The notes under the pieces are model-generated. The model was not told the DNA's origin. It worked only from the letters and a program-made list of their open reading frames with translations, and searched no databases. A stretch of DNA of 64,000 nt from Actinomycetes bacterium (lineage in GTDB: Bacteria; Actinomycetota; Acidimicrobiia; Acidimicrobiales; RAAP-2): contig JAJZDI010000013.1 in NCBI GenBank assembly GCA_021806045.1, positions 1-64,000 on the forward strand, read 5' to 3'. The position numbers and the translations under genes are program-made. Of the stretch, positions 43,202 through 51,319 are shown one piece after another. The stretch's first letter is position 1, and the number at the start of each line of letters is the position of its first letter.

Positions 43202-44104
43202 GTGGCCGACGCCGACGACACCGGGCCGGGGCCGCGCCTTCGCGCCGGATTCCTCCCGACTGAGCCGGACGCGCCCTCGGTGGCGCCGGCCGGCCCGGCG
43301 GGCGGGGGGACGATCGGTGCCCAGCTCCGGGCCGGGGCTGCTCCCACCGACACGCGGCGGGCCTGGTCGTGGCTGGGGTTCGCCGCCGCCGGGTTCCTGG
43401 CCGGCCAGGTGGTCGCGGCCATCTTCGCCGAGGTCACGGCAGCGGTCGCCGGCAAGGCCGGCAGCCTGACGGCCATCGCCAGGCTCTCGGCGCCGCCCGA
43501 GTGGTACGTGGTCTCCACGCTGTTCGGGGTGTGGGTCGGCTTCGGTGGCTCGGCCGTCCTGGCCTCGGCGTTGCGGGGCCGGAGCGGCTGGGTCCGCGAC
43601 CTCGGCCTGCGGTTCCGGCCGATCGATCTGCTGGGGGTACCGATCGGTGTCGCCGGCCAGTATCTGATCGCCCTCATGTACCTGCCGTTCCGGTCGCACA
43701 TCCACGACTTCACCCAGCAGTTCCAGGCACCCGGGCAGCGGTTGACGGGCGGCTCCCACGGAGCGGGCTTCGTCCTCATCGCCGTGTTGACGGTGGTGTG
43801 CGCCCCCTTCGTCGAGGAGGTGTTCTTCCGGGGGCTGCTCCTGCGCAGCCTGGCCCGGCTGTTCGAGCGGTTGCCGGGTGGGGCGGCGCCGGCGGTGGCG
43901 GTGGCGGTCACCGGGATCCTCTTCGGCCTGGCCCACGCCGAGTCGCTCCAGCTACTCGGGCTGGCCACGTTCGGGATCATCCTCGCCACCCTCGCCTACC
44001 GGACCGGGCGCCTGGGGATGGGCATGGTGGCCCACGCGTCCTTCAACCTGGTGGCCGTGATCTCGGTTGCGTCGTCGTCCGGACTGGTGCACCCGTGGTC
44101 GTGA
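43202..44104 (+). CDS. CPBP family intramembrane metalloprotease (Abi/Rce1-like)
   Basis: 300 residues with about seven membrane helices. Catalytic motifs: VEEVFFRGLLLR (EExxxR), FGLAHAESL (FxxxH) and HASFNLVAV (HxxxN). CPBP proteases cleave within the membrane; bacterial roles include peptide maturation and self-immunity. The start is GTG 43202. The following membrane-protein gene begins 22 bp after its stop and may be cotranscribed. Confidence 0.88.
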   Translation: MADADDTGPGPRLRAGFLPTEPDAPSVAPAGPAGGGTIGAQLRAGAAPTDTRRAWSWLGFAAAGFLAGQVVAAIFAEVTAAVAGKAGSLTAIARLSAPPEWYVVSTLFGVWVGFGGSAVLASALRGRSGWVRDLGLRFRPIDLLGVPIGVAGQYLIALMYLPFRSHIHDFTQQFQAPGQRLTGGSHGAGFVLIAVLTVVCAPFVEEVFFRGLLLRSLARLFERLPGGAAPAVAVAVTGILFGLAHAESLQLLGLATFGIILATLAYRTGRLGMGMVAHASFNLVAVISVASSSGLVHPWS

Positions 44105-44126
44105 CGACGGGATCGACCCTGCCGTG

Positions 44127-46622
44127 GTGACGCGGACGCCGCCTGCGCCCCCGGGGAACCGGCCGGGAGGTGGGCGTCCGGCCACCGGCCCGTCCCGACC
44201 CGCCGACCCGCCCCCGCCGGCCACAGCGCCGCCCCGCCGCCGCCCGGCCCGCCCGGCCGCCGTCCGCTGGGTCGACGCCGTCGTCATCCTGGGGGCGACG
44301 GCGGTGGCGCTGTGGCAACTGCACCCGGAGCTACTCGTGGCCGCTACCACCACCACCGGTGGCGACACCGGGGCCCACGTCGCCCTGCCGGCCTTCCTCC
44401 GGTCCGACCTGCTGCCGCACTTCCAGCTCACGGGGTGGGACCCGGGGTGGTACGACGGCTTCCCCGTCTACACCTTCTACTTCCCGCTGCCGGGCATCCT
44501 GGCCGCGCTCATGTCGTTCGTCCTCCCCTACGACATCGCCTTCAAGCTGGTGACGGTGGCCGGCACCCTGACCCTCCCGGTCGCGGCCTGGGCCTTCGGC
44601 CGGCTTGCCGGCCTGCGCGATCCGGGCCCGGCGGCACTGGCCGCCTTCAGCCTCCCGTTCCTCTTCGAGCCCAGCTTCTCCATCGTCGGCGGCAACATCC
44701 TGTCCACGCTGGCCGGTGAGTACTCGTTCTCCCTCGGCCTCTCCTTCGCCCTGGTGTTCCTCGGGGTAGTGGCCGACGGGCTGGGCAACCGGCGCCGGCG
44801 GGTGGCCGCCGCCCTCCTCCTGGCCGCCACCATGCTGTGCCACCTGGTCACCGGGATCTTCGCCGTGGCCGGGGCGCTCGTCTGGCTGGTGCTCGACCGG
44901 GACCTGCTGGCCGTGGTGTCGCACCGGCGGTCCCGGCCGGCGGCACGCCGGTGGGTGCGGCGCCTGGTGTGGCTGGCGGGCACGGGACTGACCGGCACGG
45001 CCCTGACCGCCTGGTGGCTGGTCCCCTTCGCCGCCGACCAGGCCTACACGACCAACATGGGCTGGCAGAACCTGGGGAACTTCCCCCACATCCTCTTCCC
45101 GGCGTCAGCCCGATGGGTGCTCGCCCTCGACCTGGTGGCCGTGGTGTGGATGGTGGTGCGCCGCAACCGGGTCGCCCTCTTCATCGCGGTGATGGGGGGC
45201 CTGTCGGCCGCCGCCCTGTGCCTCGACCCCCAGGGCAAGCTCTACAACGTCCGGTTCCAGCCCCTGTGGTTCCTCTGCCTCTACCTGTTCGCCGGCTGGG
45301 GGGTCGCCGAGACGGTGGCTGCCGCCGCCCGGGCCCTGCGGCGCCTGCGGATGGGCACGTGGACCGAGGGCACCCAGCGACGGATGCCACGGGGACCCGT
45401 GCCCGGCTGGAGGCCGGGGATGCGCTTCCTCCGGTCCCGCCGCCCGGCGTCACCGGCGGTGGCGGCCGGTGGGCTGGCCGGTGGGATCGTGGCATTGGCC
45501 GCCGCCTGCCTGGCCGTGGTGCCACCCATGGTGCTCAGCCCGGCGACGCTGGCGTCGGTGGGCGTCACGGTGGGCGCCAACCAGCCGTCGGCCTGGGCCA
45601 ACTGGAACTACTCGGGCTACCAGCGCAAGCCGGACTACCCCGAGTACCGGGCGGTGATCGACATGATGGCCAAGGTCGGGGCCCGGGACGGGTGCGGACG
45701 CACCATGTGGGAGTACAACTCATCGCTCAACCGGTTCGGCACCACCATGTCGCTCATGCTCCTGCCGTACTGGACCCACGGGTGCGTCGACTCGATGGAA
45801 GGGCTCCTGTTCGAGTCCTCGGCGACCACCCCGTACCACTTCCTCAACCAGAGCGAGCTCTCGGTGTCGCCGTCCGACGCCATGCTGGGCCTGCCCTACG
45901 CCGGCCTCGACGTCCCCCTCGGCATCCAGCACCTGCAGATGCTGGGGGTGCGCTACCTGCTGGTGTCGTCGCCGTCGGTCGAGGCACAGGTGGCGGCGGA
46001 TCCGTCCGCAACCCTGCTGGCCAGGACGGGCCCGTGGTCGACGATCTACGACGGCCAGCCACTGCAGACCACCTGGGAGGTCTTCCAGATCTCGGGGACG
46101 TCGCTGGTCGTCCCCCTGGCCAACCGGCCCGTGGTGTGGACGGGGGTGCCGGCGGCCCAGACCGGGTGGCTGGCCCCGTCGGTGGCCTGGTACCAGCACC
46201 CCGACCGCTGGTCCGTCGTCCCCGCCGCCGCCGGGCCGCCGTCGTGGCCCCGGGTGCGCCCGTCGGTGACCCGGCCGAAGGCGGTGCCGGAACCGCCCAC
46301 CACGGTGACCGGCGTCCACGTCGGCACCGACACCGTGCGGTTCCACGTCGACCGGGTCGGCACCCCCGTCGAGGTGAAGGTGTCGTACTTCCCCAACTGG
46401 CACGCCACCGGGGCGGAGGGCCCATGGCGCGTCGCACCCAACCTGATGGTGGTGGTGCCCACGTCCCACGACGTCACCCTCCACTACGGCACATCGGGGG
46501 CCGACGTCGCCGGCTGGGCGTTGACGGCCGCCGGAGCCGCCGTGGTGGCCGGCTGGATCGCCGCCGTGGTCGTCCGCCGGCGGCGACGCCGGTACGGGGC
46601 GCCGTCCCTCATCGTTCGTTAA
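44127..46622 (+). CDS. large polytopic membrane protein (6-pyruvoyl-tetrahydropterin-synthase-related type, GT-C-like)
   Basis: About 831 residues. A Pro/Arg-rich cytoplasmic N-terminus is followed by a first membrane helix (VDAVVILGATAVALWQL), an exported loop with TTTTGGDTGAHVALPAFLRSDLLPHF, about 10-12 further helices and a C-terminal exported domain bounded by a last helix (WALTAAGAAVVAGWIAAVVV). The DTGAH loop and WDPGWYDGFPVYTFYFPLPG are typical of the membrane family often called 6-pyruvoyl-tetrahydropterin-synthase-related or YfhO-like, thought to act in surface-glycan transfer. GTG 44127 is a choice between adjacent GTGs at 44124 and 44127; no clear Shine-Dalgarno. Confidence 0.7.
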   Translation: MTRTPPAPPGNRPGGGRPATGPSRPADPPPPATAPPRRRPARPAAVRWVDAVVILGATAVALWQLHPELLVAATTTTGGDTGAHVALPAFLRSDLLPHFQLTGWDPGWYDGFPVYTFYFPLPGILAALMSFVLPYDIAFKLVTVAGTLTLPVAAWAFGRLAGLRDPGPAALAAFSLPFLFEPSFSIVGGNILSTLAGEYSFSLGLSFALVFLGVVADGLGNRRRRVAAALLLAATMLCHLVTGIFAVAGALVWLVLDRDLLAVVSHRRSRPAARRWVRRLVWLAGTGLTGTALTAWWLVPFAADQAYTTNMGWQNLGNFPHILFPASARWVLALDLVAVVWMVVRRNRVALFIAVMGGLSAAALCLDPQGKLYNVRFQPLWFLCLYLFAGWGVAETVAAAARALRRLRMGTWTEGTQRRMPRGPVPGWRPGMRFLRSRRPASPAVAAGGLAGGIVALAAACLAVVPPMVLSPATLASVGVTVGANQPSAWANWNYSGYQRKPDYPEYRAVIDMMAKVGARDGCGRTMWEYNSSLNRFGTTMSLMLLPYWTHGCVDSMEGLLFESSATTPYHFLNQSELSVSPSDAMLGLPYAGLDVPLGIQHLQMLGVRYLLVSSPSVEAQVAADPSATLLARTGPWSTIYDGQPLQTTWEVFQISGTSLVVPLANRPVVWTGVPAAQTGWLAPSVAWYQHPDRWSVVPAAAGPPSWPRVRPSVTRPKAVPEPPTTVTGVHVGTDTVRFHVDRVGTPVEVKVSYFPNWHATGAEGPWRVAPNLMVVVPTSHDVTLHYGTSGADVAGWALTAAGAAVVAGWIAAVVVRRRRRRYGAPSLIVR

Positions 46623-46666
46623 CACCCGCCTCACCTTCCCCGAACCCACCGGTCGGACACTGACAC

Positions 46667-46687
46667 CGTCCCGACCGACGGGACGGC
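46667..46687 (+). terminator. 7-bp hairpin after the membrane-protein gene
   Basis: CCGTCCC, loop GACCGAC, GGGACGG. No T-tract. Possible terminator, or a leader element for the lipoprotein gene 34 nt downstream. Confidence 0.3.
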
Positions 46688-46720
46688 CCGGGCACCGGGC
46701 TCCGACTTCGAGGAGGGTGG

Positions 46721-47077
46721 ATGCGCACTCCCCGCGTCACACTCGGCCTGGCACTGGCCGGACCGGCTCTGGCACTGGCTGCCTGCGGCGGCGGTGCGGC
46801 CATCGTCGGGCACGCCCCGACGGCGACCGCCCCTCACCAGTCCGCGACCGCTCCGGCACCGGCCACGGCCGGCGGGTCAACCCAACCGGCACCGGCCACC
46901 GCCGGCGGGACGTCGACGGGTGGGCCGGCTCCGGCGGGCACCCCCTCGGCCCCGAGCGGGGCGGCCCCTGTGTCGCCGTCGGCGGCACTGAACCAGCTCG
47001 ACTCCCAGTTGGGGTCGCTCGATTCCACCCTCAACCAGGTCAACCAGGACCTGGCCAACGCACAAGGAGACAACTGA
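46721..47077 (+). CDS. small lipoprotein of unknown function
   Basis: 118 residues. Signal peptide with lipobox (ALALAACGGG), a low-complexity Ala/Pro/Thr/Gly stretch and a C-terminal coiled-coil-like segment (LNQLDSQLGSLDSTLNQVNQDLANAQ) with hydrophobic residues every 3-4 positions. GAGGAGGGT precedes ATG 46721. It is followed after 1 bp by a second exported protein gene, so the pair is probably made together. Not recognised. Confidence 0.75.
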   Translation: MRTPRVTLGLALAGPALALAACGGGAAIVGHAPTATAPHQSATAPAPATAGGSTQPAPATAGGTSTGGPAPAGTPSAPSGAAPVSPSAALNQLDSQLGSLDSTLNQVNQDLANAQGDN

Positions 47078-47078
47078 C

Positions 47079-47813
47079 ATGCGTACCACCCGCCGCACCC
47101 TCACCGCCCTGACGGCAGCCGCCGTCGGCGGCGGCCTGCTGGGCGTTCCGACCACGGCGTTGGCGGCATCGTCGACTCCGGCGAGCCCCACGCCCAAGGT
47201 GACGTGCTCCGCAGCCAACTTCAGCCAGGCGCAGCAGGCCCTCGAGCAGCAGCTGTCGGCCAGGACCACGAGGCTCGCTGCCCTCACCGGCAGCGTGCAG
47301 GGGTCCAGCGCACTGACGGCCTCCGACCGCACCGCGCTCGAGGGGATCCTGTCGTCGACCACGTCGGGGATCGCCGCCCTCACCTCGAAGGTGCCCGGTG
47401 ACACCACCTGTTCCCAGCTGGGTCAGGACGCCCGCACCATGCTCCAGCAGTACCGGGTCTACGCCGTCGTCGCCCCCCAGACCGACCTGGCCATCGCGGC
47501 CGACCGGGAGTCGTCCGTGATCGCTCTGGTCACGAGCGTCGAGCCCGGCATCTCCTCGGCCATCTCCGCCGCCGCCCAGCAGGGCAAGAACGTGGCCCCC
47601 GCCCAGGCGGCGCTGGCCGACCTGCAGTCGCACCTGGCCGCGGCCACCACGTCGTCCTCGGGCGTGGCGGCGACCGTCCTGGCGGAGACCCCCGCCGACT
47701 TCCCGGCGTCGACGACCGTGTTCCACGGTGCGCACGACGGCCTGGTGAGCGCACGTGCGGACCTCCAGACCGTCCGGTCCGACCTCCACACCATCGTCAC
47801 GTCGCTGACCTGA
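47079..47813 (+). CDS. secreted helical protein of unknown function
   Basis: 244 residues. Signal peptide with AxA cleavage site (GVPTTALAASS), then an all-helical mature part rich in Ala, Ser, Thr and Gln, with two Cys (KVTCSAANF, DTTCSQLG) that could pair. No enzyme motif. AAGGAGA precedes ATG 47079, inside the end of the lipoprotein gene. It may be a partner of that lipoprotein. Confidence 0.75.
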   Translation: MRTTRRTLTALTAAAVGGGLLGVPTTALAASSTPASPTPKVTCSAANFSQAQQALEQQLSARTTRLAALTGSVQGSSALTASDRTALEGILSSTTSGIAALTSKVPGDTTCSQLGQDARTMLQQYRVYAVVAPQTDLAIAADRESSVIALVTSVEPGISSAISAAAQQGKNVAPAQAALADLQSHLAAATTSSSGVAATVLAETPADFPASTTVFHGAHDGLVSARADLQTVRSDLHTIVTSLT

Positions 47814-47850
47814 CCGGGGCTGACCGGGCCAGACCGGACCAGACCGGACC
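47811..47850. repeat. four degenerate 10-bp tandem units starting at the stop codon
   Basis: Units TGACCGGGGC, TGACCGGGCC, AGACCGGACC, AGACCGGACC; the last two are identical. The first includes the stop codon of the secreted protein. Probably slippage-derived. Confidence 0.6.
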
Positions 47851-47894
47851 AGCTCTCCTGAGACCCGGCCCGGCGCGTGCCGGACACGGCCCCT

Positions 47895-47924
47895 GACGGA
47901 CCGGCCCTGAAGGGCCGGTCCGTC
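47895..47924 (+). terminator. 14-bp perfect hairpin terminator
   Basis: GACGGACCGGCCCT, loop GA, AGGGCCGGTCCGTC (in practice a TGAA loop on 13 bp). No T-tract. It ends the lipoprotein/secreted-protein unit before the pmm promoter. Confidence 0.65.
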
Positions 47925-48005
47925 GCGACCGGTCCCGCCGGGTGGCTTGCCACCACCCTGTGGGAGGGCGCGAGGTTGCGCCCAGGGGCCGTCCCGGCCC
48001 CTGGG

Positions 48006-48011
48006 TAGGAT
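48006..48011 (+). promoter_or_regulatory. -10 box TAGGAT before the phosphomannomutase gene
   Basis: 9 nt before ATG 48021. Confidence 0.45.
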
Positions 48012-48020
48012 GTCGGGGCC

Positions 48021-49415
48021 ATGACCCCCCTCTCCCACGTCTTCAAGGCGTACGACATCCGCGGCACCGTTCCCGACCAGCTCGACGAGACCACGTGCCG
48101 GGCCGTCGGGGCGGCGGTGGCACGGTTCGTCGGCGGCCCGTCGCTGCTGGTCGCCCGGGACATGCGCCCCTCGGGCGTGGCCCTGGCCCGTGCGTTCGCC
48201 GAGGGGGCCCGCAGCGAGGGCGTCGGCGTGGTCGACCTGGGGCTGGCCTCCACCGACCTCCTCTATTTCGCCGCCGGTCGCCTCGACCTGCCCGGTGCCA
48301 TGTTCACCGCGTCCCACAACCCGGCCGGCTACAACGGGATCAAGCTGTGCCTGTCCGGGGCCAGGCCGGTGGGGCGGGACACGGGCCTGGCCGAGATCCA
48401 GGCCACGGCAGAGGCGCTGCTCGGCTCGTGGGCCGGCACGCCCCCGGAGTTCGACGAGGCGACCGCTGCGCCCATCGAGCAACGCGATCTGCTGGACGAG
48501 TACGCACGCCATGTCCACTCCTTCGTCGACACGTCGTCCCTGCGCCCCCTGCGGGTGGTGGCCGACGTGGCCAACGGGATGGGAGGGCTCGTGGTCCCCG
48601 CCGTCTTCGCCGGCCTCCCCTTCGAGGTGGAGGTGCTCTTCCCCGAGCTCGACGGGAACTTCCCCAACCACCCGGCCGATCCGATCCAGCCGGAGAACCT
48701 GGCATGGCTGAAGGAGGCCGTGGTCACGCACGGCGCCGATGTGGGACTGGCGTTCGACGGCGACGCCGACCGGGTGTTCCTGGTCGACGAGCGGGCCGAG
48801 CCGGTGTCGGGGTCGCTGACCACCGCGCTGGTGGCGGCGTCGATGCTGGCCAAGCATCCGGGCGCCACCATCCTCTACAACTGCATCTGCTCCCGCACCG
48901 TGCCCGAGGTGATCGCCGAGCACGGCGGCACGGGCATCCGCACCCGGGTGGGCCACAGCTTCATCAAACAGGTGATGGCCGAGACCGGTGCCGTGTTCGG
49001 CGGCGAGCACTCGGGCCACTACTACTTCAGCGACAACTACCGGGCCGACTCGGGGATCATCGCCGCTCTCGTCGTCCTGGAGCTGCTCAGCCAGGCCGAT
49101 GCCCCGCTCTCGGCCCTGCTCGCCCCCTATCGCCGGTACGCCGCCTCCGGTGAGATCAACACGGAGGTGCCCGACCCCGCCGGGGTGGTCGAAGCCCTCG
49201 CCGCCGAGGTGGAGGCGGCCGGCGGCTCCCTCGGGACCGCCGATCGCCTGGACGGTCTGACCGTCGACCGGGGCGACTGGTGGTACAACCTGCGGCCCTC
49301 CAACACGGAGCCGCTGCTCCGCCTCAACGTGGAGGCACCCGACGACGAGGCGTGCGGGCGCCACGTGGGCGAGGTGCTGGCCGAGGTGGCGCGCCTGTCC
49401 CGCCCGACGTCGTGA
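48021..49415 (+). CDS. manB: phosphomannomutase/phosphoglucomutase
   Basis: 464 residues, alpha-D-phosphohexomutase family, four domains: FKAYDIRGTVPDQL, phosphoserine loop FTASHNPAGYNG, metal loop FDGDADRVFLVD, sugar-binding GGEHSGHYYF and phosphate-binding RPSNTEPLLRLNVE. It interconverts mannose-6-P and mannose-1-P (or the glucose forms), feeding the nucleotidyltransferase at 26.7 kb. Followed by a Trm112-like gene and a sugar-phosphate isomerase, a conserved actinobacterial trio. Confidence 0.92.
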   Translation: MTPLSHVFKAYDIRGTVPDQLDETTCRAVGAAVARFVGGPSLLVARDMRPSGVALARAFAEGARSEGVGVVDLGLASTDLLYFAAGRLDLPGAMFTASHNPAGYNGIKLCLSGARPVGRDTGLAEIQATAEALLGSWAGTPPEFDEATAAPIEQRDLLDEYARHVHSFVDTSSLRPLRVVADVANGMGGLVVPAVFAGLPFEVEVLFPELDGNFPNHPADPIQPENLAWLKEAVVTHGADVGLAFDGDADRVFLVDERAEPVSGSLTTALVAASMLAKHPGATILYNCICSRTVPEVIAEHGGTGIRTRVGHSFIKQVMAETGAVFGGEHSGHYYFSDNYRADSGIIAALVVLELLSQADAPLSALLAPYRRYAASGEINTEVPDPAGVVEALAAEVEAAGGSLGTADRLDGLTVDRGDWWYNLRPSNTEPLLRLNVEAPDDEACGRHVGEVLAEVARLSRPTS

Positions 49416-49470
49416 CCATGCGATCGGCGCCCGCCGGGAGGGCGCCGAGAGACGAGAGAGGAATCCCGAC

Positions 49471-49734
49471 ATGACGCTCGACCCGTTGCTGCTCGAGGTA
49501 CTGGCATGCCCCGAGGACAAGGGCCCGCTGTGGTACTTCGCCGCTGAGGGCTTCCTCTACAACCCCCGGCTCCGGCGGGCCTACCAGGTCCGTGACGGCA
49601 TCCCGGTGATGCTGGTCGACGAGGCCCGCGACGTCGATCGCGCCGAGCACGAGCGCCTGGTGGCCCGGGCCGAGGCCGGCGACGTCCCGACCACCGGTCC
49701 CGCCGGCCCGGACGGCGGCGGGGCCGGTCGATGA
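49471..49734 (+). CDS. Trm112 family protein
   Basis: 87 residues. LLEVLACPEDKGPLWYF, EGFLYNPRLRRAYQVRDGIPVMLVDEA is the bacterial Trm112/YcaR pattern; only one Cys is present, so the zinc site of eukaryotic Trm112 is absent. Such proteins can support methyltransferases; here the link to sugar metabolism is positional only. GAGAGGA precedes ATG 49471; the stop overlaps the next ATG. Confidence 0.85.
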   Translation: MTLDPLLLEVLACPEDKGPLWYFAAEGFLYNPRLRRAYQVRDGIPVMLVDEARDVDRAEHERLVARAEAGDVPTTGPAGPDGGGAGR

Positions 49735-50780
49735 CGGGCGGGTACGCCTCGCCGCTGCCCGTCGACTCGCTCGACATGTGGGGAGCCACCGCCGCGCTGC
49801 CCGAACAGGTGGCGGCGGCGGCGGACGCGGCGCGTGGCCTGGGCGGCCTGCCCAACCGCGACGTCATCGAGCACGTCGTCGTGCTCGGCATGGGCGGGAG
49901 CGGTATCGCCGGCGACGTCCTGGTGGCGGCGGCGGCGCCCTTCATGCCGGTGCCGGTGACGGTGGTCAAGGGCTACGAGCCACCCGACTTCGTGGGAACG
50001 GGGACGCTGGTCTTCGCCATGTCGTTCTCGGGCGACACCGAGGAGACCCTCGAGGCGGCGGGCGAGGCTTACGAGGCGGGAGCGTCCATGGTGGTGGTGG
50101 CGAGCGGGGGCAGCCTGGCCCGCCTGGCCGACGAGTGGAAGGTGCCCTTCGTGCCCGTCCCCGGCGACATCCCCCAACCGCGTGCCGCGCTGGGGGCCAT
50201 GGCCGTGCCGCCCCTCATGGCGCTGGAGGAGATCGGGCTGTTCCCCGGGGCGGGGCGGTGGGTCGACCTGGCCGTGGCCCAGCTCCGGCGCCGCCGGGAC
50301 CAGCTGGTGGCGTCGGGGAGCCTGGCCGAGCGGGTGGCGGCGCAGATCGCTCGGACGATCCCGCTGGTGGTGAGCTCGCAGGCGCTGGGGGCGGCCGCCG
50401 CACTCCGATGGAAGGCGCAGATCAACGAGAACGCCAAGACCCCGGCCTTCTGGAACGTCCATCCGGAGCTGTGCCACAACGAGGTCGCCGGCTGGGCCCA
50501 GCTGGGGGACGTGACCCGTCAGGTCGTGTCACTGGTGAACCTCCGCCACGACGCCGAACATCCCCAGGTGGCCCGCAGGGTGGCGCTGGTGACGGAGGTC
50601 CTCTCCGAGGTGGTCGCCGGGGTGGTCGAGGTGGTGGCCGAAGGCGAGGGGGACCTGGCCCAGCTGTTCGACCTCGCACTGGTGGGGGACTTCGTCTCCC
50701 TGCACCTGGCCGCCGCTGAGGGCGTCGACCCGGGTCCGATCCCCGTGCTGGCCGAGATCAAGGCCCGCCTGCGCACCTGA
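49731..50780 (+). CDS. bifunctional phosphoglucose/phosphomannose isomerase (SIS domain)
   Basis: 349 residues, two SIS domains. VVVLGMGGSGIAGDVL, FAMSFSGDTEETLEAAGEAYEAGA (phosphosugar-binding Ser) and a C-terminal domain with NENAKTPAFWNVHPELCHNEVAGW (catalytic Glu/His region). This is the archaeal/actinobacterial PGI/PMI type that makes mannose-6-P from fructose-6-P, directly upstream in pathway terms of manB. ATG 49731 overlaps the Trm112 stop. Confidence 0.85.
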   Translation: MTGGYASPLPVDSLDMWGATAALPEQVAAAADAARGLGGLPNRDVIEHVVVLGMGGSGIAGDVLVAAAAPFMPVPVTVVKGYEPPDFVGTGTLVFAMSFSGDTEETLEAAGEAYEAGASMVVVASGGSLARLADEWKVPFVPVPGDIPQPRAALGAMAVPPLMALEEIGLFPGAGRWVDLAVAQLRRRRDQLVASGSLAERVAAQIARTIPLVVSSQALGAAAALRWKAQINENAKTPAFWNVHPELCHNEVAGWAQLGDVTRQVVSLVNLRHDAEHPQVARRVALVTEVLSEVVAGVVEVVAEGEGDLAQLFDLALVGDFVSLHLAAAEGVDPGPIPVLAEIKARLRT

Positions 50781-50881
50781 CGGCCGGAGTCCGCTGCAGC
50801 CTGCCGGCCGGGCAGCGGCACCGCCGGCCCCGGTCGGGCAGCACCACCACCGTGTGTCGATCGCGTGACGTCCGTGTGACG

Positions 50882-50900
50882 ACCCCCCTCGGCGGGGGGT
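50882..50900 (+). terminator. 7-bp C/G hairpin
   Basis: ACCCCCC, loop TCGGC, GGGGGGT. It lies 100 bp after the isomerase stop and occupies the -35 region of the next promoter. The 100 bp between stop and hairpin contain no gene that I can see. Confidence 0.5.
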
Positions 50901-50908
50901 GTCGGGCG

Positions 50909-50914
50909 TACACT
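50909..50914 (+). promoter_or_regulatory. -10 box TACACT of the putative structured RNA
   Basis: Predicts transcription starting at about 50921, exactly the first base of the long-range stem. No recognisable -35. Confidence 0.5.
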
Positions 50915-50920
50915 TCTCCT

Positions 50921-51203
50921 GTGCGTCCCCTGCGGGTCTGTGGTTGCAAGTCGATGCCAGTCGCAGGCGAAACGACCCACGTAAGGCAACTCGTGGTTGC
51001 TGAGCATGGTGCGGCTTAGGGGTAAGTCCTGCCCGTCGCGTCCCCGGTGGTCGGGGGCGGGCGGAGACGGGGTGATGCGGGCGCGCAACGGTGCCGCTGG
51101 GTCGGGGCGCGTCGATGACGCGTCGTGGCCGCCGGCCCGTGCCCGTGAGCTCCGCTGCAGGCGAGTGTGGGGTCAAAGACCAGGTCAGCCGCAGGTGGCG
51201 CAC
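50921..51203 (+). ncRNA. putative large structured RNA upstream of hpf (raiA-motif candidate)
   Basis: About 283 nt without a convincing gene. Its first 15 nt (GTGCGTCCCCTGCGG, 50921-50935) pair with its last 15 (CCGCAGGTGGCGCAC, 51189-51203) at 14 of 15 positions, one a G-U. Inside are further stems: GTCG..GCC/GGC..CGAC (50951-50974), CCACG/CGTGG (50976-50996), CCCCG-GTGGT-CGGGG nested in GCCCG/CGGGC (51031-51062), CGCGTC-GAT-GACGCG (about 51108-51122) and GGTC-AAA-GACC (51171-51181). A further hairpin (51207-51231) and CCCGGG-TGCG-CCCGGG (51280-51295) precede hpf. The raiA motif is a known large RNA found upstream of hibernation-factor genes in Firmicutes and Actinobacteria; position and size fit, the consensus was not checked. 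A leaderless 32-codon ORF from GTG 50921 is the competing reading. Confidence 0.5.
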
Positions 51204-51319
51204 GCTGCTCCCCGGCACGGGCCGGAGGAGCGGGGGAGGTGCCGCCGAGCACCCTGACCCGAGCATCGGACCGACGGTGCCCGGGTGCGCCCGGGTGCCC
51301 CGACAGAGGAGGCGAGCAC

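Noticed and set aside
50921-51203. tmRNA, RNase P RNA or SRP RNA as identity of the structured RNA
   Set aside because: No tmRNA 5' GGGGxUG / tag-peptide pattern, no RNase P GAGGAAAGUC or ACAGAAA-type core, and no SRP tetraloop-and-GGAAGC motif.
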